DNA from: an uncultured bacterium
GTDB lineage: Bacteria > Cyanobacteriota > Vampirovibrionia > Gastranaerophilales > Gastranaerophilaceae
NCBI GenBank assembly: GCA_900553895.1
Contig: USFB01000019.1
Coordinates: 1 to 35,285 of the forward strand
Direction of reading: 5' to 3'
DNA: 35,285 bases
Shown here: positions 23,669 to 31,796 of the stretch, piece after piece
Layout of the letters: each line of letters opens with the position of its first letter
Position numbering within the stretch: the stretch's first letter is position 1
Program-made: the position numbers and the translations under genes
Notes under the pieces: generated by a model
What the model was told of the DNA's origin: nothing
The model's database searches: none
Seen by the model: the letters and a program-made list of their open reading frames with translations, nothing else

Positions 23669-23695
23669 ATAATTTTGAAGGAATTTCAAAATTAT
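23669..23695. promoter_or_regulatory. 11-bp inverted repeat between accD and the DppD-type gene
   Basis: ATAATTTTGAA (23669-23679) and TTCAAAATTAT (23685-23695) are perfect complements with a 5-base spacer GGAAT. It lies upstream of both divergent genes, without a T-run that would make it a terminator, and is a candidate operator. Confidence 0.5.
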
Positions 23696-23742
23696 CTCGC
23701 TATACTATTCCATTTTTTCTGAGTAAGCACTACAATATTTTT

Positions 23743-24693
23743 ATGGAAAATATTTTAGAAATCAAAAACCTCAACCTGTTTTTTGGCAAATACCAAGCAC
23801 TTTATAACGTAAATTTGACTTTACAACGCGGAATTATGCACGCGCTTGTTGGAGAATCAGGTTGCGGAAAAACAATGACAGCAATGTCAATCATGCGACT
23901 TTTGCCTAAAAGTGCAGAAATTAAAAGCGGTGAAGTAATTTTTCATAACGAAAATTTACTTAATTTTAAAGAAAAACAAATGCGTGATTTACGCGGAAAT
24001 AAAATTGCACTTATTCCGCAAGATCCAATGACTTCTCTTAATCCGCTCTATACAGTCGGTAATCAGCTTGTTGAAGCAATCAGAGCGCATAACAAAGTTA
24101 ATGACAGGCAGGCTTTAAGAAAGGCTAAAGAGGTTTTGGATTTAGTGAAAATTCCTGATGTCGATAATAAATTAAATTTTTATCCGCATGAATTTTCCGG
24201 TGGTATGAAACAGCGCATAATTATTGCAATGGCACTTGCTTGTAATGCAGAATTGATTATTGCTGATGAACCTACAACAGCACTGGATGTTACTATTCAA
24301 AAACAAATTATGGATTTAATTGACGAAATTAAGCACGAATTTAAAACGACAATTCTTCTGATTTCTCATGATTTAGCACTTGTAAGTAATTATGCGGATA
24401 AAGTTTCAGTAATGTATGCGGGACATATTGTAGAAGAAGCTCCTGCAGAAGATTTTTTCAAACATCCGCAACACCCATATTCGATTGCGCTTTTGAATTC
24501 ACTTCCTGAAAAAAATCCTGCACTAAAATTAAAAACAATAGAAGGTGCACCACCAAGTATTCAAGAACAAATTTTCGGATGCAAATTTCATCCGAGATGT
24601 GAATATTTTAAAGCCGGAGTTTGTGATACAAAAGAGCCAAAACTTATAGAAAAATCAATTTATCATTGCTCTGCGTGTTTTATTAATTTATAA
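23743..24693 (+). CDS. Oligopeptide/dipeptide ABC transporter ATP-binding protein (DppD/OppD type)
   Basis: A 316-aa ATPase of a peptide or nickel importer. Walker A GESGCGKT is at 37-44, the Q-loop IPQDPMTSLNP, the signature FSGGMKQR and Walker B LIIADEPTTALD follow, and the C-terminal CKFHPRCEY motif is specific for the Opp/Dpp group. Permeases, binding protein and the usual second ATPase are absent from the window. TACAAT ends 6 bases before the ATG and there is no ribosome site, so a leaderless mRNA is likely. A hairpin of the GTTGGGC family follows the stop. Confidence 0.92.
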   Translation: MENILEIKNLNLFFGKYQALYNVNLTLQRGIMHALVGESGCGKTMTAMSIMRLLPKSAEIKSGEVIFHNENLLNFKEKQMRDLRGNKIALIPQDPMTSLNPLYTVGNQLVEAIRAHNKVNDRQALRKAKEVLDLVKIPDVDNKLNFYPHEFSGGMKQRIIIAMALACNAELIIADEPTTALDVTIQKQIMDLIDEIKHEFKTTILLISHDLALVSNYADKVSVMYAGHIVEEAPAEDFFKHPQHPYSIALLNSLPEKNPALKLKTIEGAPPSIQEQIFGCKFHPRCEYFKAGVCDTKEPKLIEKSIYHCSACFINL

Positions 24694-24704
24694 TAATTAT
24701 GTCG

Positions 24705-24724
24705 GTTGGGCATACTTGCCCAAC
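24705..24724 (+). repeat. Short intergenic hairpin GTTGGGCA/TGCCCAAC, copy 2
   Basis: An 8-bp perfect stem with a TACT loop, 12 bases after the stop of the DppD-type gene, followed by AATAATTT rather than a T-run. Same family as 2263-2281 and 29143-29173. Confidence 0.75.
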
Positions 24725-24743
24725 AATAATTTAAGGGGATATA

Positions 24744-24777
24744 CTCCTAACCCCTCTCCCACAAGGGGCGAAAGGAG
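24744..24777. repeat. GC-rich intergenic palindrome
   Basis: CTCCT-AA-CCCC and GGGG-CGAA-AGGAG form a nested stem around TCTCCCACAA. It is GC-rich and resembles the CCCTCTCC-type element inside pabB/pabC and the AsmA-like gene. It lies just upstream of the ribosome site of the hydrolase gene. Confidence 0.55.
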
Positions 24778-24800
24778 AAGAGAATAAACGGAGAATTTGT

Positions 24801-25448
24801 ATGAATATTAAATATTTAGGACATAGTGCTTTTGAAATTGAAACAAAGGGCAAAAAGATTTTAATTGACCCGTTTTTGGTTGCAGTACCCGATTATAAAG
24901 CAGAAAATATTTACGATATTTTCGTGTCGCACGCTCATGGCGACCATTTAGGAAGTGCGATTGATATTTCTAAACAAACCGGTGCACCAATTACGACCGT
25001 ATTTGAACTTGCTAATTATTGTGCAAAACACGGTGCTCGTTCAATAGATATGGGATTAGGTTCATGGCGAGATTATAGTTGGGGCAGAGTAATTCTTGTT
25101 CCTGCGTTCCATTCAAGTTCAACACCTGATGGAATTTACGGCGGTTGTCCTTGCGGATTTGTTTTCCAAATTGAAGGTCAAACAATTTATCATGCAGGCG
25201 ATACTTGTCTTAATACCGAAATGAAAATGATTGGTGAAATATACGAACCTGATGTTGCGATGCTTCCAATCGGTGGGAAGTACACTATGGATATTGAACA
25301 TGCAGTAAAAGCTTCCGAGTGGTTAGGCGTTAGCGAAGTTATTCCAATGCACTACAATACGTTTGATGCGATCAGTGTTGATATAACAGAATTTGAACGA
25401 CAAATCAGAGAAGTTGGCAAAGTACCGAGAATTCTTCCGATTGGCTAA
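24801..25448 (+). CDS. UPF0173 metal-dependent hydrolase (metallo-beta-lactamase fold)
   Basis: A 215-aa enzyme of the UlaG-like MBL group. The metal-binding HxHxDH motif is H44-x-H46-x-D48-H49 (SHAHGDHL). YHAGDTCLNTEM supplies a further His/Asp and the C-terminal IPMHYNTFD a last His. The physiological substrate of UPF0173 proteins is not known. GGAG lies 7 bases before the ATG. The next gene on the same strand is the phosphate transporter, 137 bases on. Confidence 0.92.
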   Translation: MNIKYLGHSAFEIETKGKKILIDPFLVAVPDYKAENIYDIFVSHAHGDHLGSAIDISKQTGAPITTVFELANYCAKHGARSIDMGLGSWRDYSWGRVILVPAFHSSSTPDGIYGGCPCGFVFQIEGQTIYHAGDTCLNTEMKMIGEIYEPDVAMLPIGGKYTMDIEHAVKASEWLGVSEVIPMHYNTFDAISVDITEFERQIREVGKVPRILPIG

Positions 25449-25585
25449 AATATTTTTTATTTTACGAAAAGTTACAGTTTTATGAAATTTGAATTAAATT
25501 TTGTCGTAATAAATTTTTTCTTATGATACACTCAAAGTATATGAATACCGACAATATTTTGTAAGATAAGAAAAGGATTTAATTT

Positions 25586-27355
25586 ATGGATATATTCTCA
25601 TTATTCACACTATGTGGGGGGCTGGCGTTCTTCCTATATGGTATTACTATTATGTCTTCAGGCTTAGAAAAAATCGCCGGCGGACGATTAGAGAGAATTT
25701 TAAAGAAAATGACTTCTAATCCGTTAAAAAGTTTAGTATTTGGTGCCGGTGTTACAGCGGCAATACAATCTTCATCAGCTGTGACCGTTATGCTTGTTGG
25801 TTTAGTTAACTCAGGAATAATGAAATTATCACAGGCTATCGGCGTGATTATGGGTTCTAATATTGGTACAACAATAACTGCATGGATTTTGAGCTTATCA
25901 GGAATTGAAAGCTCAAATTTTTTTGTTAGACTTTTAAAACCTGAATCATTCTCACCAATAATGGCATTGGTTGGTATTATTTTTATAATGGCATCAAAAA
26001 GTAACAGACGTAAAAGCGTTGGTGCCGTGCTTGTTGGGTTTGCAATTTTGATGTTCGGTATGGAAGTTATGACAGATGCAATGGCGCCATTGGCTGACAT
26101 GCCTCAATTTACGCATATATTGACAGCGTTTACAAATCCTATTTTAGGGGTTATAGTCGGCACTATTGTTACAGCAGTTATACAAAGTTCAGCTGCGTCT
26201 ATCGGTATTTTGCAAGCCTTATCAATGGTTGGCGGCATGACTTATGCAATGGCTATTCCAATAATTATGGGACAAAATATCGGTACTTGTGTTTCTGCAA
26301 TGCTTTCCAGTATTGGTGTTAACACAAATGCAAAAAGAGTTGCAGCTGTTCACGTATTATTTAACGTAATTGGTGTTATTGTTTGTTTATCTGTTTTTGA
26401 ATTCGGATATATTCTTTTCCACTTCAAATTTGCGACCAATAATATTTCGCCATTTGGAATTGCAATTGTTCACTCAATTTTCAACATTGTTACAACAATT
26501 TTATTGTTCCCATTCACTAAGTTGCTTGAAAAGATGGCAATAAGATTAGTGCCTGACAAAAAACAATCAAGCAAAAATGTTTTGTTGGACGAAAGACTTT
26601 TACTTGCACCGACATTTGCAATTGCAGAATGTTACAGACAAACAATTAAAATGGCAGAACTTGTAGAATACAATTTTATAAACTCAACGAAAATGCTTAA
26701 AAGTTTCCATGCTAAAAAAGCAGACCAAATTAGAGGAAATGAAATTAAAATTGATACTTATGAAGATAAATTAGATGCTTTCTTGTTAAAACTTTCAAAC
26801 AAAGAATTAACAGAAGAAGACAGCAACAGAATTTCTCAGCTTTTATTAGTAATCGGTGATTACGAAAGAATAGGCGACCACGCTGCTTACATATTAAAAA
26901 TTGCAGAAACAATGAAAAATGATGATAAACGTCTTTCATCTGATGCTGTAGAAGAACTTAAGGTTATTGTAAAAGCTGTTTCAGAAATTTTTGCCATGAC
27001 ATTAGAAGCATTCAGAACTGATAACATTACTCTTGCACAGGAAGTCGAACCTCTTGAGGCTGTTATCAAAAAGATTATAAGAAAAGTTAAAAATCGTCAT
27101 ATCCAAAGGCTTAAAGACGGTAATTGTACCGCAGAATTAAGCTTTATGTTTTCAGATTTATTAAACGACTTCAGAAGAGTTGCTGCACATTGCGGAAACA
27201 TTGCAACAAGCGTAATGCAACTTCAAGATTCAACTCTTGATAAACACGAATACAATCACAGAAATAAAGGTGAAGATATTCAGTTTGTAAGCCGTTATGA
27301 GGATTACAAATCAAGATATTCTGTATCAAAGAAAAACTCTGTTGAATTAGTTTAG
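25586..27355 (+). CDS. Na+/phosphate cotransporter family protein with PhoU-like tail
   Basis: A 589-aa membrane protein of the NptA/YjbB family, moving phosphate with sodium. The two inverted-repeat signatures are TAAIQSSSAVTVM (57-69) and TAVIQSSAASIGI (196-208), each followed by an IMGxNIGT motif. About eight to nine helices occupy the first 330 residues. Residues about 345-560 are helical and acidic, like PhoU, with IGDYERIGDHAAYIL. A clear AAGGA site precedes the ATG. A strong terminator follows, so it is a single gene. Confidence 0.93.
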   Translation: MDIFSLFTLCGGLAFFLYGITIMSSGLEKIAGGRLERILKKMTSNPLKSLVFGAGVTAAIQSSSAVTVMLVGLVNSGIMKLSQAIGVIMGSNIGTTITAWILSLSGIESSNFFVRLLKPESFSPIMALVGIIFIMASKSNRRKSVGAVLVGFAILMFGMEVMTDAMAPLADMPQFTHILTAFTNPILGVIVGTIVTAVIQSSAASIGILQALSMVGGMTYAMAIPIIMGQNIGTCVSAMLSSIGVNTNAKRVAAVHVLFNVIGVIVCLSVFEFGYILFHFKFATNNISPFGIAIVHSIFNIVTTILLFPFTKLLEKMAIRLVPDKKQSSKNVLLDERLLLAPTFAIAECYRQTIKMAELVEYNFINSTKMLKSFHAKKADQIRGNEIKIDTYEDKLDAFLLKLSNKELTEEDSNRISQLLLVIGDYERIGDHAAYILKIAETMKNDDKRLSSDAVEELKVIVKAVSEIFAMTLEAFRTDNITLAQEVEPLEAVIKKIIRKVKNRHIQRLKDGNCTAELSFMFSDLLNDFRRVAAHCGNIATSVMQLQDSTLDKHEYNHRNKGEDIQFVSRYEDYKSRYSVSKKNSVELV

Positions 27356-27381
27356 AAACACTTAACTAAATAATATTGTTA

Positions 27382-27420
27382 TTGGCGCGAGAACCTTCGG
27401 TTCTCGCGCCAACTCTTTTT
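27382..27420 (+). terminator. GC-rich terminator after the phosphate transporter
   Basis: A 14-bp perfect stem TTGGCGCGAGAACC / GGTTCTCGCGCCAA with a TTC loop, followed by CTCTTTTT. Confidence 0.9.
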
Positions 27421-27541
27421 AAAAACCTTCTACTATATTCTAATATCCATAATTTTAAGAGTCTAATCTCAAAAACTAAACTAACAGGTAATTTATGTTC
27501 AACCATAACCCATTACAATTTGTTTATGGAGATATGTTGTT

Positions 27542-27853
27542 ATGGAAAAATTTCAAAATAAATATTTAGAGCTTAAAAACATAGACAAAGACATTGTAAA
27601 TTGGGTTGAAGATGTTGCAGAAGAAAACAACTGTAAAATCGAACGCAAAGAATGGAAAAGCAAATATAATAGCTATGTCGTTTATGACTATGAGCCATTT
27701 TGCTCAGAAGGGTTTGAGATAAATATTTTGCTGAGTTCCTACGATTTATCTTATCTGAACTTTATTAAATACCTTTATAACGAGAAATTAAGTACAATTG
27801 AGTATTTAGACAATTGTGCAAAAATTCCTGCAATAAAAAACTATTCAATTTAG
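27542..27853 (+). CDS. Small acidic protein, function unknown
   Basis: A 103-aa soluble protein rich in aromatic and acidic residues, with a predicted alpha-beta pattern: a helix at about 12-30, strands near 32-50 and 58-66, then a helix at 70-82. I recognise no family. GGAG lies 11 bases before the ATG. It precedes the aminotransferase by 49 bases, but the operator-like palindrome and promoter in that gap suggest separate control. The composition is like its neighbours, which supports it being a real gene. Confidence 0.5.
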   Translation: MEKFQNKYLELKNIDKDIVNWVEDVAEENNCKIERKEWKSKYNSYVVYDYEPFCSEGFEINILLSSYDLSYLNFIKYLYNEKLSTIEYLDNCAKIPAIKNYSI

Positions 27854-27864
27854 TAAAGTTGGTA

Positions 27865-27870
27865 TATAAT
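27865..27870 (+). promoter_or_regulatory. -10 box of the aminotransferase gene
   Basis: TATAAT at 27865-27870 preceded by TGGTA. It overlaps the left arm of the palindrome at 27866-27898. Transcription should start near 27877. Confidence 0.55.
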
Positions 27871-27898
27871 CCTTATTATAGAGTCTAATAAGGATTAT
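27866..27898. promoter_or_regulatory. 13-bp perfect inverted repeat over the aminotransferase start signals
   Basis: ATAATCCTTATTA (27866-27878) and TAATAAGGATTAT (27886-27898) are perfect complements around TAGAGTC. The left arm contains most of the -10 box and the right arm the AAGGA ribosome site. Because most of the left arm lies before the expected transcription start, it probably acts as DNA operator. Confidence 0.6.
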
Positions 27899-27902
27899 TA
27901 AT

Positions 27903-29141
27903 ATGCAAGAATTTTTTAATGATTATGTTCAATCACTCGAAACTTATATTATGTTTCGTATTAAGGAAACTGTGGCAAGAATCACACCTGAACTTATCCA
28001 AAAAGGCAGAGCACCGATTTCTTTATCAATGGGCGCACCGACAGCAAACCCGCCAAAAGCTTTGATTGATGCATTAAAAAATGCTCTTGATGAAAAAGGT
28101 GTTCATCTTTATTCAACACCTAAGGGCGAACCATATTTTAGAGAAGCTATTGCAAGGAGAATGAAAAACCGCTTCAATGTGGAACTAGACCCTGCAACGG
28201 AAATCTTTTCTCTGATTGGTTCAAAAGAAGGATTGGCAAATTTTATCAGAGTTATTCTTAACCCTACAACAAATGTGGAAGAAAAAGAAATTGTTCTTGT
28301 TCCAGATCCAGGGTATGCTTCTTATAAAGAAATGGTGAAAGTTTCAGGCGGAACATCTTATCCTATTCCTTTGACTCCTGAAAACAATTTTATGCCCGAC
28401 ATGGAAGAAGTTTGGGCCGGATTTTTGAAAAAAGGTTATAATCCTAAAAAAGTTAAAGCAATGCTTATCAATTATCCGAACAATCCGCTTGGCGCAACTG
28501 CTACAAAAGAATATTTGCAAAGCATTGTTGAATTTTGCAAAAAGCACCATATTTTGTTGATTTCTGACGCAGCATATACTGATATGTATTTTAAACCAGA
28601 ACTTAAGCCTATGAGTGTTTTAGAAATCGAAGGTGCAAAAGATATTGCAGTAGAATTCTTTAGTTTCTCAAAACCTTATGCAATCACCGGTTGGAGATTA
28701 GGCTGGGTGTGCGGTAACACCGAAGCTATAAGAACTTTCGGTAAACTTAAGTCAACTCTTGATTCAGGTTTGTTCAAAGCTCTTCAAAAAGCTTGCGCAG
28801 AAATTCTTAATTCGGAAGAAGGCGACAAATATATTGAAGAAGCTAACAAGAGATTTAAGCATAGCCAAGATATCTTTGTTAAAGGTTTGAAAGAAGAATT
28901 GGGATGGGGTGAATTCAATATTCCTGACGCAACTTTCTACTTGTGGCTACCAATTCCACCGCGTTATGAATCTTCTGTCGAATTTACGGATGAACTTATG
29001 CATAAATCAGGCGTAATTGCAGTGCCTGGAGATGCTTTCGGTGAATACGGGAAAGGCTTCTTTAGAGTTTCAATCGTTTGTTCTGAAGAAGAATTAAAAG
29101 AAGCTGTTCGCAGAATGAAAGAAGACGGATTTACTTGGTAA
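27903..29141 (+). CDS. Class I/II aminotransferase, probably LL-diaminopimelate aminotransferase
   Basis: A 412-aa PLP enzyme. PLP-lysine K257 lies in SFSKPYAITGWRLG (254-267). NYPNNPLGATA (190-200), D222 and Y225 in SDAAYTDMY, and the C-terminal FFRVSIV arginine complete the fold-type I site. The motifs GSKEG (106-110), the long VEFFSFSKPY segment and DSGLFKALQKA resemble DapL rather than AspC, and dapF is present at 1402. DapL makes LL-diaminopimelate in one step from tetrahydrodipicolinate. An aspartate or aromatic aminotransferase remains possible. The promoter is overlaid by a 13-bp palindrome. Confidence 0.85.
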   Translation: MQEFFNDYVQSLETYIMFRIKETVARITPELIQKGRAPISLSMGAPTANPPKALIDALKNALDEKGVHLYSTPKGEPYFREAIARRMKNRFNVELDPATEIFSLIGSKEGLANFIRVILNPTTNVEEKEIVLVPDPGYASYKEMVKVSGGTSYPIPLTPENNFMPDMEEVWAGFLKKGYNPKKVKAMLINYPNNPLGATATKEYLQSIVEFCKKHHILLISDAAYTDMYFKPELKPMSVLEIEGAKDIAVEFFSFSKPYAITGWRLGWVCGNTEAIRTFGKLKSTLDSGLFKALQKACAEILNSEEGDKYIEEANKRFKHSQDIFVKGLKEELGWGEFNIPDATFYLWLPIPPRYESSVEFTDELMHKSGVIAVPGDAFGEYGKGFFRVSIVCSEEELKEAVRRMKEDGFTW

Positions 29142-29142
29142 G

Positions 29143-29173
29143 TTGTTCTTGGGCAAGTATGCCCAAGCGACAA
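29143..29173 (+). repeat. Short intergenic hairpin TTGGGCA/TGCCCAA, copy 3
   Basis: CTTGGGCA-AGTA-TGCCCAAG is a perfect 8-bp stem that extends by TTGT/ACAA with a small bulge. It begins directly after the aminotransferase stop and is followed by AAAATCG, not a T-run. Same family as 2263-2281 and 24705-24724. Confidence 0.75.
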
Positions 29174-29200
29174 AAATCGTGAAGCTAAATAGATAATCAC

Positions 29201-30043
29201 CTACGGATGAATATTATTTACTCCCCTGAAACCCTTTTCAGCCGTGTATTCCCAATTCTTATCCGGCATGAGTTTATTGTCTAAAGCTTTCCAAATAGCA
29301 TCAACATTGTATGTGCAATTTTTGTAACGGTTCATATATTCAAGCAGAAGTTCCGTTTTGGTATTACCTGCACCGCGTCCAATCCCCTGCAAAGTCGAAT
29401 CTATAATAATATTACGCTTCGCATCGTTTATAAACTTTATACTAAGTGCAAGCGAAAGTTGAATATTATTGTGCGAATGGAATCCCAATTCAATTTGATT
29501 ATCAAGCGTTTCTTCAAAAATCGGTAGAATTAAATCCATATCTTCAGGAAACATTGAACCGAACGAATCCACAATATAGCAAGCATTTACGCCGATAAAG
29601 TTTGCACGCTTGCAAAGTCTAATTAAATCATTTTTAGAATAATCTTTAACATTTGACGGTTGCAAATACACTTTGTAACCTTTGTTTTTAACTTCTTCTG
29701 CAACAAAAGAAATTTCATCCAAACTTTTTTTGTAAAACGCAATTCTGATTATATCAATCAATCTGTTATTTTGAGGAAGTTTTGCAACCTCATAACGCCC
29801 GTAATCAAACATAAGTGAAAACTTGGATTTTGAAGCTTCAAGATAATTTTTTGCATCGTCAGGAATATTGTATAAGACAGAATTTTTTTCATGAACACAA
29901 TTTCTAAGCCAACCACATTCAACGATATCGATTTTTGCGTTTTCTAGTGTTGTAATAATGTCGCATATACGCTTTTCGCCGAATTTTGAATCAACGACAT
30001 AAGCACCATCACGTAATGTACAATCTAAAATTTTATATCCCAT
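29201..30043 (-). CDS. DRE-TIM metallolyase (HMG-CoA lyase / 4-hydroxy-2-oxovalerate aldolase-like)
   Basis: A 280-aa TIM-barrel protein. The DRE-TIM signature LDCTLRDGAY at 6-15 supplies the catalytic Arg 11 and metal ligand Asp 12. The metal-binding HSHNN is at 189-193 and IGRGAGNTKTE at 221-231 is typical of the aldolase branch. The full-length synthases carry extra domains that are absent here. Substrate is unknown; single-domain relatives occur in surface-polysaccharide and aromatic-degradation clusters, neither of which is seen here. An AGAGG site precedes the ATG. A 129-bp palindromic repeat lies just upstream, so the promoter must be in or beyond it. Confidence 0.8.
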   Translation of the reverse strand: MGYKILDCTLRDGAYVVDSKFGEKRICDIITTLENAKIDIVECGWLRNCVHEKNSVLYNIPDDAKNYLEASKSKFSLMFDYGRYEVAKLPQNNRLIDIIRIAFYKKSLDEISFVAEEVKNKGYKVYLQPSNVKDYSKNDLIRLCKRANFIGVNACYIVDSFGSMFPEDMDLILPIFEETLDNQIELGFHSHNNIQLSLALSIKFINDAKRNIIIDSTLQGIGRGAGNTKTELLLEYMNRYKNCTYNVDAIWKALDNKLMPDKNWEYTAEKGFRGVNNIHP

Positions 30044-30056
30044 AAGAACCTCTGTT

Positions 30057-30185
30057 AAAGCTGTTTGCAGTGGATTGCCACGTCACCCGAACTGATACTG
30101 TTCCTCGCCGGCGCAAAACTCTCGACGCGCTGTCATTGCGAACCTCGTAAAAGGTGTGGCAATCTATATTTTGCAAAACAGCTTT
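30057..30185. repeat. MITE-like palindromic repeat, copy 1
   Basis: A 129-bp unit with inverted ends: AAAGCTGTTTGCA (30057-30069) against TGCAAAACAGCTTT (30172-30185), continuing inward as TGGATTGCCAC against GTGGCAATCTA. The inner part contains GCGCTGTCATTGCGAA, the complement of CGCAATGACAGC in copy 2. No gene is inside. It separates the aldolase-like gene from its promoter region. Confidence 0.75.
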
Positions 30186-30283
30186 CCCTTTACATATCGT
30201 AACAAAAATATTGAAATCTAGCAATTTTTGCTTTCTACTTAACTTTATATATATAAGAATGTGTAACAAAGGTGAAATGTGCT

Positions 30284-31342
30284 ATGACAAATCCAATGAT
30301 TAATCCGCAACAACCAAACTATTCAGGCGTAACAATTCAGATTTCAAACCCTGCTGTTAATTTGGGTAGAAATGGTAATATTCCAAATGCACCTCAAGGA
30401 TATCCAAATCAGGAATATCAAGACATTCCGCAAGGAGTTTATCAAGTTCCACAAGCACAAGTTGGAACAATACCACAAAGAGAAATTTACGGTTATGCAA
30501 CGAATCCTCAAATGGCACAACAGCCAAACGGATTTCAGGCATATCCGCCTCAATATTATTTGAACAATTATAACTATCAAGGTAACAGTAAAGCTGCTGA
30601 AAATGGCAGTACAGGCGCAGAAAATGCAGTTAATAAATCAGATATTGAAGCTATTAATAAAGAATTAGAAAAGATTAAAAATGCGTCAGAAACTTCAAAT
30701 CAAGCTCAAAATGCAGACACTAAAGATGTAAATTCTACTCAAGGCAGTGAAGTCGCAAATGGCACAAATCAAACAGACGACGTAAGCGCAGAAGGTACGG
30801 CTTTAAAACACTATGACACAGGTGAAAACAAAGACGTAAAACAAGATATGACAAAATCAAACGGAATTATTGATGATTTAGACGCTCGTGAAGAACAAAT
30901 TAAAGCAGACAAAAAGAACAGTAAACAAAAAAGAGTTGTTGCTTTAACTGATGAATATATTAAATCATTAGAAAATTATTTAAACAATCCGAACGATGAA
31001 ATTCGTTTGATGGCTTCAAAAGAAATTTTGATGAGATTAGATGAAGATAAGGACAGATACAATGATGCTGCTTTGAATGCACTATTAAATAAAATGCTTC
31101 AAGACCCATCAAAACTAATCAGAGTTGCAGCTTTGAGCGCATTTGCTTCCCAACTTGCGAGCGGTAACGATTTTACGGTAGAACTTCTTCACAATATTCA
31201 AGCAAATCCAAGTGCTGATAAAGAAGATGTTCTTCAAGCAGCCGATATTTTACTAAAAATGTCAGGTGGGACAGAAGTTAAAAACATTCCAAATCCTGCA
31301 GTAAAAGAAGATACTCCGCAGGATGGAGTTAAAGGACAATAA
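30284..31342 (+). CDS. Gln/Asn/Pro-rich protein with HEAT-like helical C-terminus, function unknown
   Basis: A 352-aa protein. Residues 1-110 are low-complexity, rich in Gln, Asn, Pro and Tyr with repeats of the type YPNQEYQ, VPQAQ, MAQQPNGFQAYPPQYY, and are probably disordered. Residues 110-210 are polar and acidic. Residues about 215-330 form pairs of amphipathic helices (DEIRLMASKEILMRLDED, SKLIRVAALSAFASQLASG) like HEAT repeats, a protein-binding scaffold. No membrane segment or enzyme motif. I start at the ATG at 30284 (MTNPMINPQQ), served by AAAGGTG; the GTG at 30272 is part of that site. The next gene starts 2 bases after the stop, so the two are coupled. Confidence 0.7.
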   Translation: MTNPMINPQQPNYSGVTIQISNPAVNLGRNGNIPNAPQGYPNQEYQDIPQGVYQVPQAQVGTIPQREIYGYATNPQMAQQPNGFQAYPPQYYLNNYNYQGNSKAAENGSTGAENAVNKSDIEAINKELEKIKNASETSNQAQNADTKDVNSTQGSEVANGTNQTDDVSAEGTALKHYDTGENKDVKQDMTKSNGIIDDLDAREEQIKADKKNSKQKRVVALTDEYIKSLENYLNNPNDEIRLMASKEILMRLDEDKDRYNDAALNALLNKMLQDPSKLIRVAALSAFASQLASGNDFTVELLHNIQANPSADKEDVLQAADILLKMSGGTEVKNIPNPAVKEDTPQDGVKGQ

Positions 31343-31344
31343 AA

Positions 31345-31782
31345 ATGGGCATGGTTTCTAACATAGTATGCAAAACAGTTGGTATAGCAGGCTTGAGCGC
31401 AGTGCTCTATGACTCATATTCTGTTGCAAAAAAGAATTCAATCAGGGTTGCTCAAATGGATAACGCCGATCATTTTGAAAAGGTCCATGCGTCAACAAGA
31501 ACTCTAAGCGGTGAAAGCTCTGTTAATAGTGCCATGCAGAAAAAAGTCGCAGAAATGCGTATGGATAACCCTCTGTTTTCAATTATGGGAAACATAAAAG
31601 GATTCGCCAAAGGATTTTTAAATACATTAGGAAATAACCTAATTCCTGTTGCTTTTTCAGCCTTAGCTCTTGCAACAAAAGGAACAATGTCAAAAATCGG
31701 AGCTTGGGGCGTTGCAGGCTACGGCTTGTTTACTATAGCAAAAGAAGGTTTTGGTTTAGACAAACAAACCCCTATGGATTAA
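31345..31782 (+). CDS. Small membrane-associated protein, function unknown
   Basis: A 145-aa protein with a hydrophobic N-terminus (about 5-22) and two weakly hydrophobic, glycine/alanine-rich segments at about 100-112 and 119-134. The middle is polar. I recognise no family. It is translationally coupled to the HEAT-like gene (2-base gap, AAAGGA inside the upstream gene), so a shared complex is plausible: the upstream protein would supply a soluble scaffold and this one the membrane contact. It converges with another small membrane protein. Confidence 0.65.
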   Translation: MGMVSNIVCKTVGIAGLSAVLYDSYSVAKKNSIRVAQMDNADHFEKVHASTRTLSGESSVNSAMQKKVAEMRMDNPLFSIMGNIKGFAKGFLNTLGNNLIPVAFSALALATKGTMSKIGAWGVAGYGLFTIAKEGFGLDKQTPMD

Positions 31783-31796
31783 AGCTTAACTTTATA

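Noticed and set aside
28344..28550. Antisense frames inside the aminotransferase, mutS, glmS and AsmA-like genes
   Set aside because: They mirror strongly conserved coding sequence on the other strand and lack start signals; treated as shadows.
30057..30185. CRISPR-like repeat or small gene in the 30.1 kb gap
   Set aside because: No regularly spaced direct repeats; the structure is a single inverted-repeat unit and neither strand has a credible frame.
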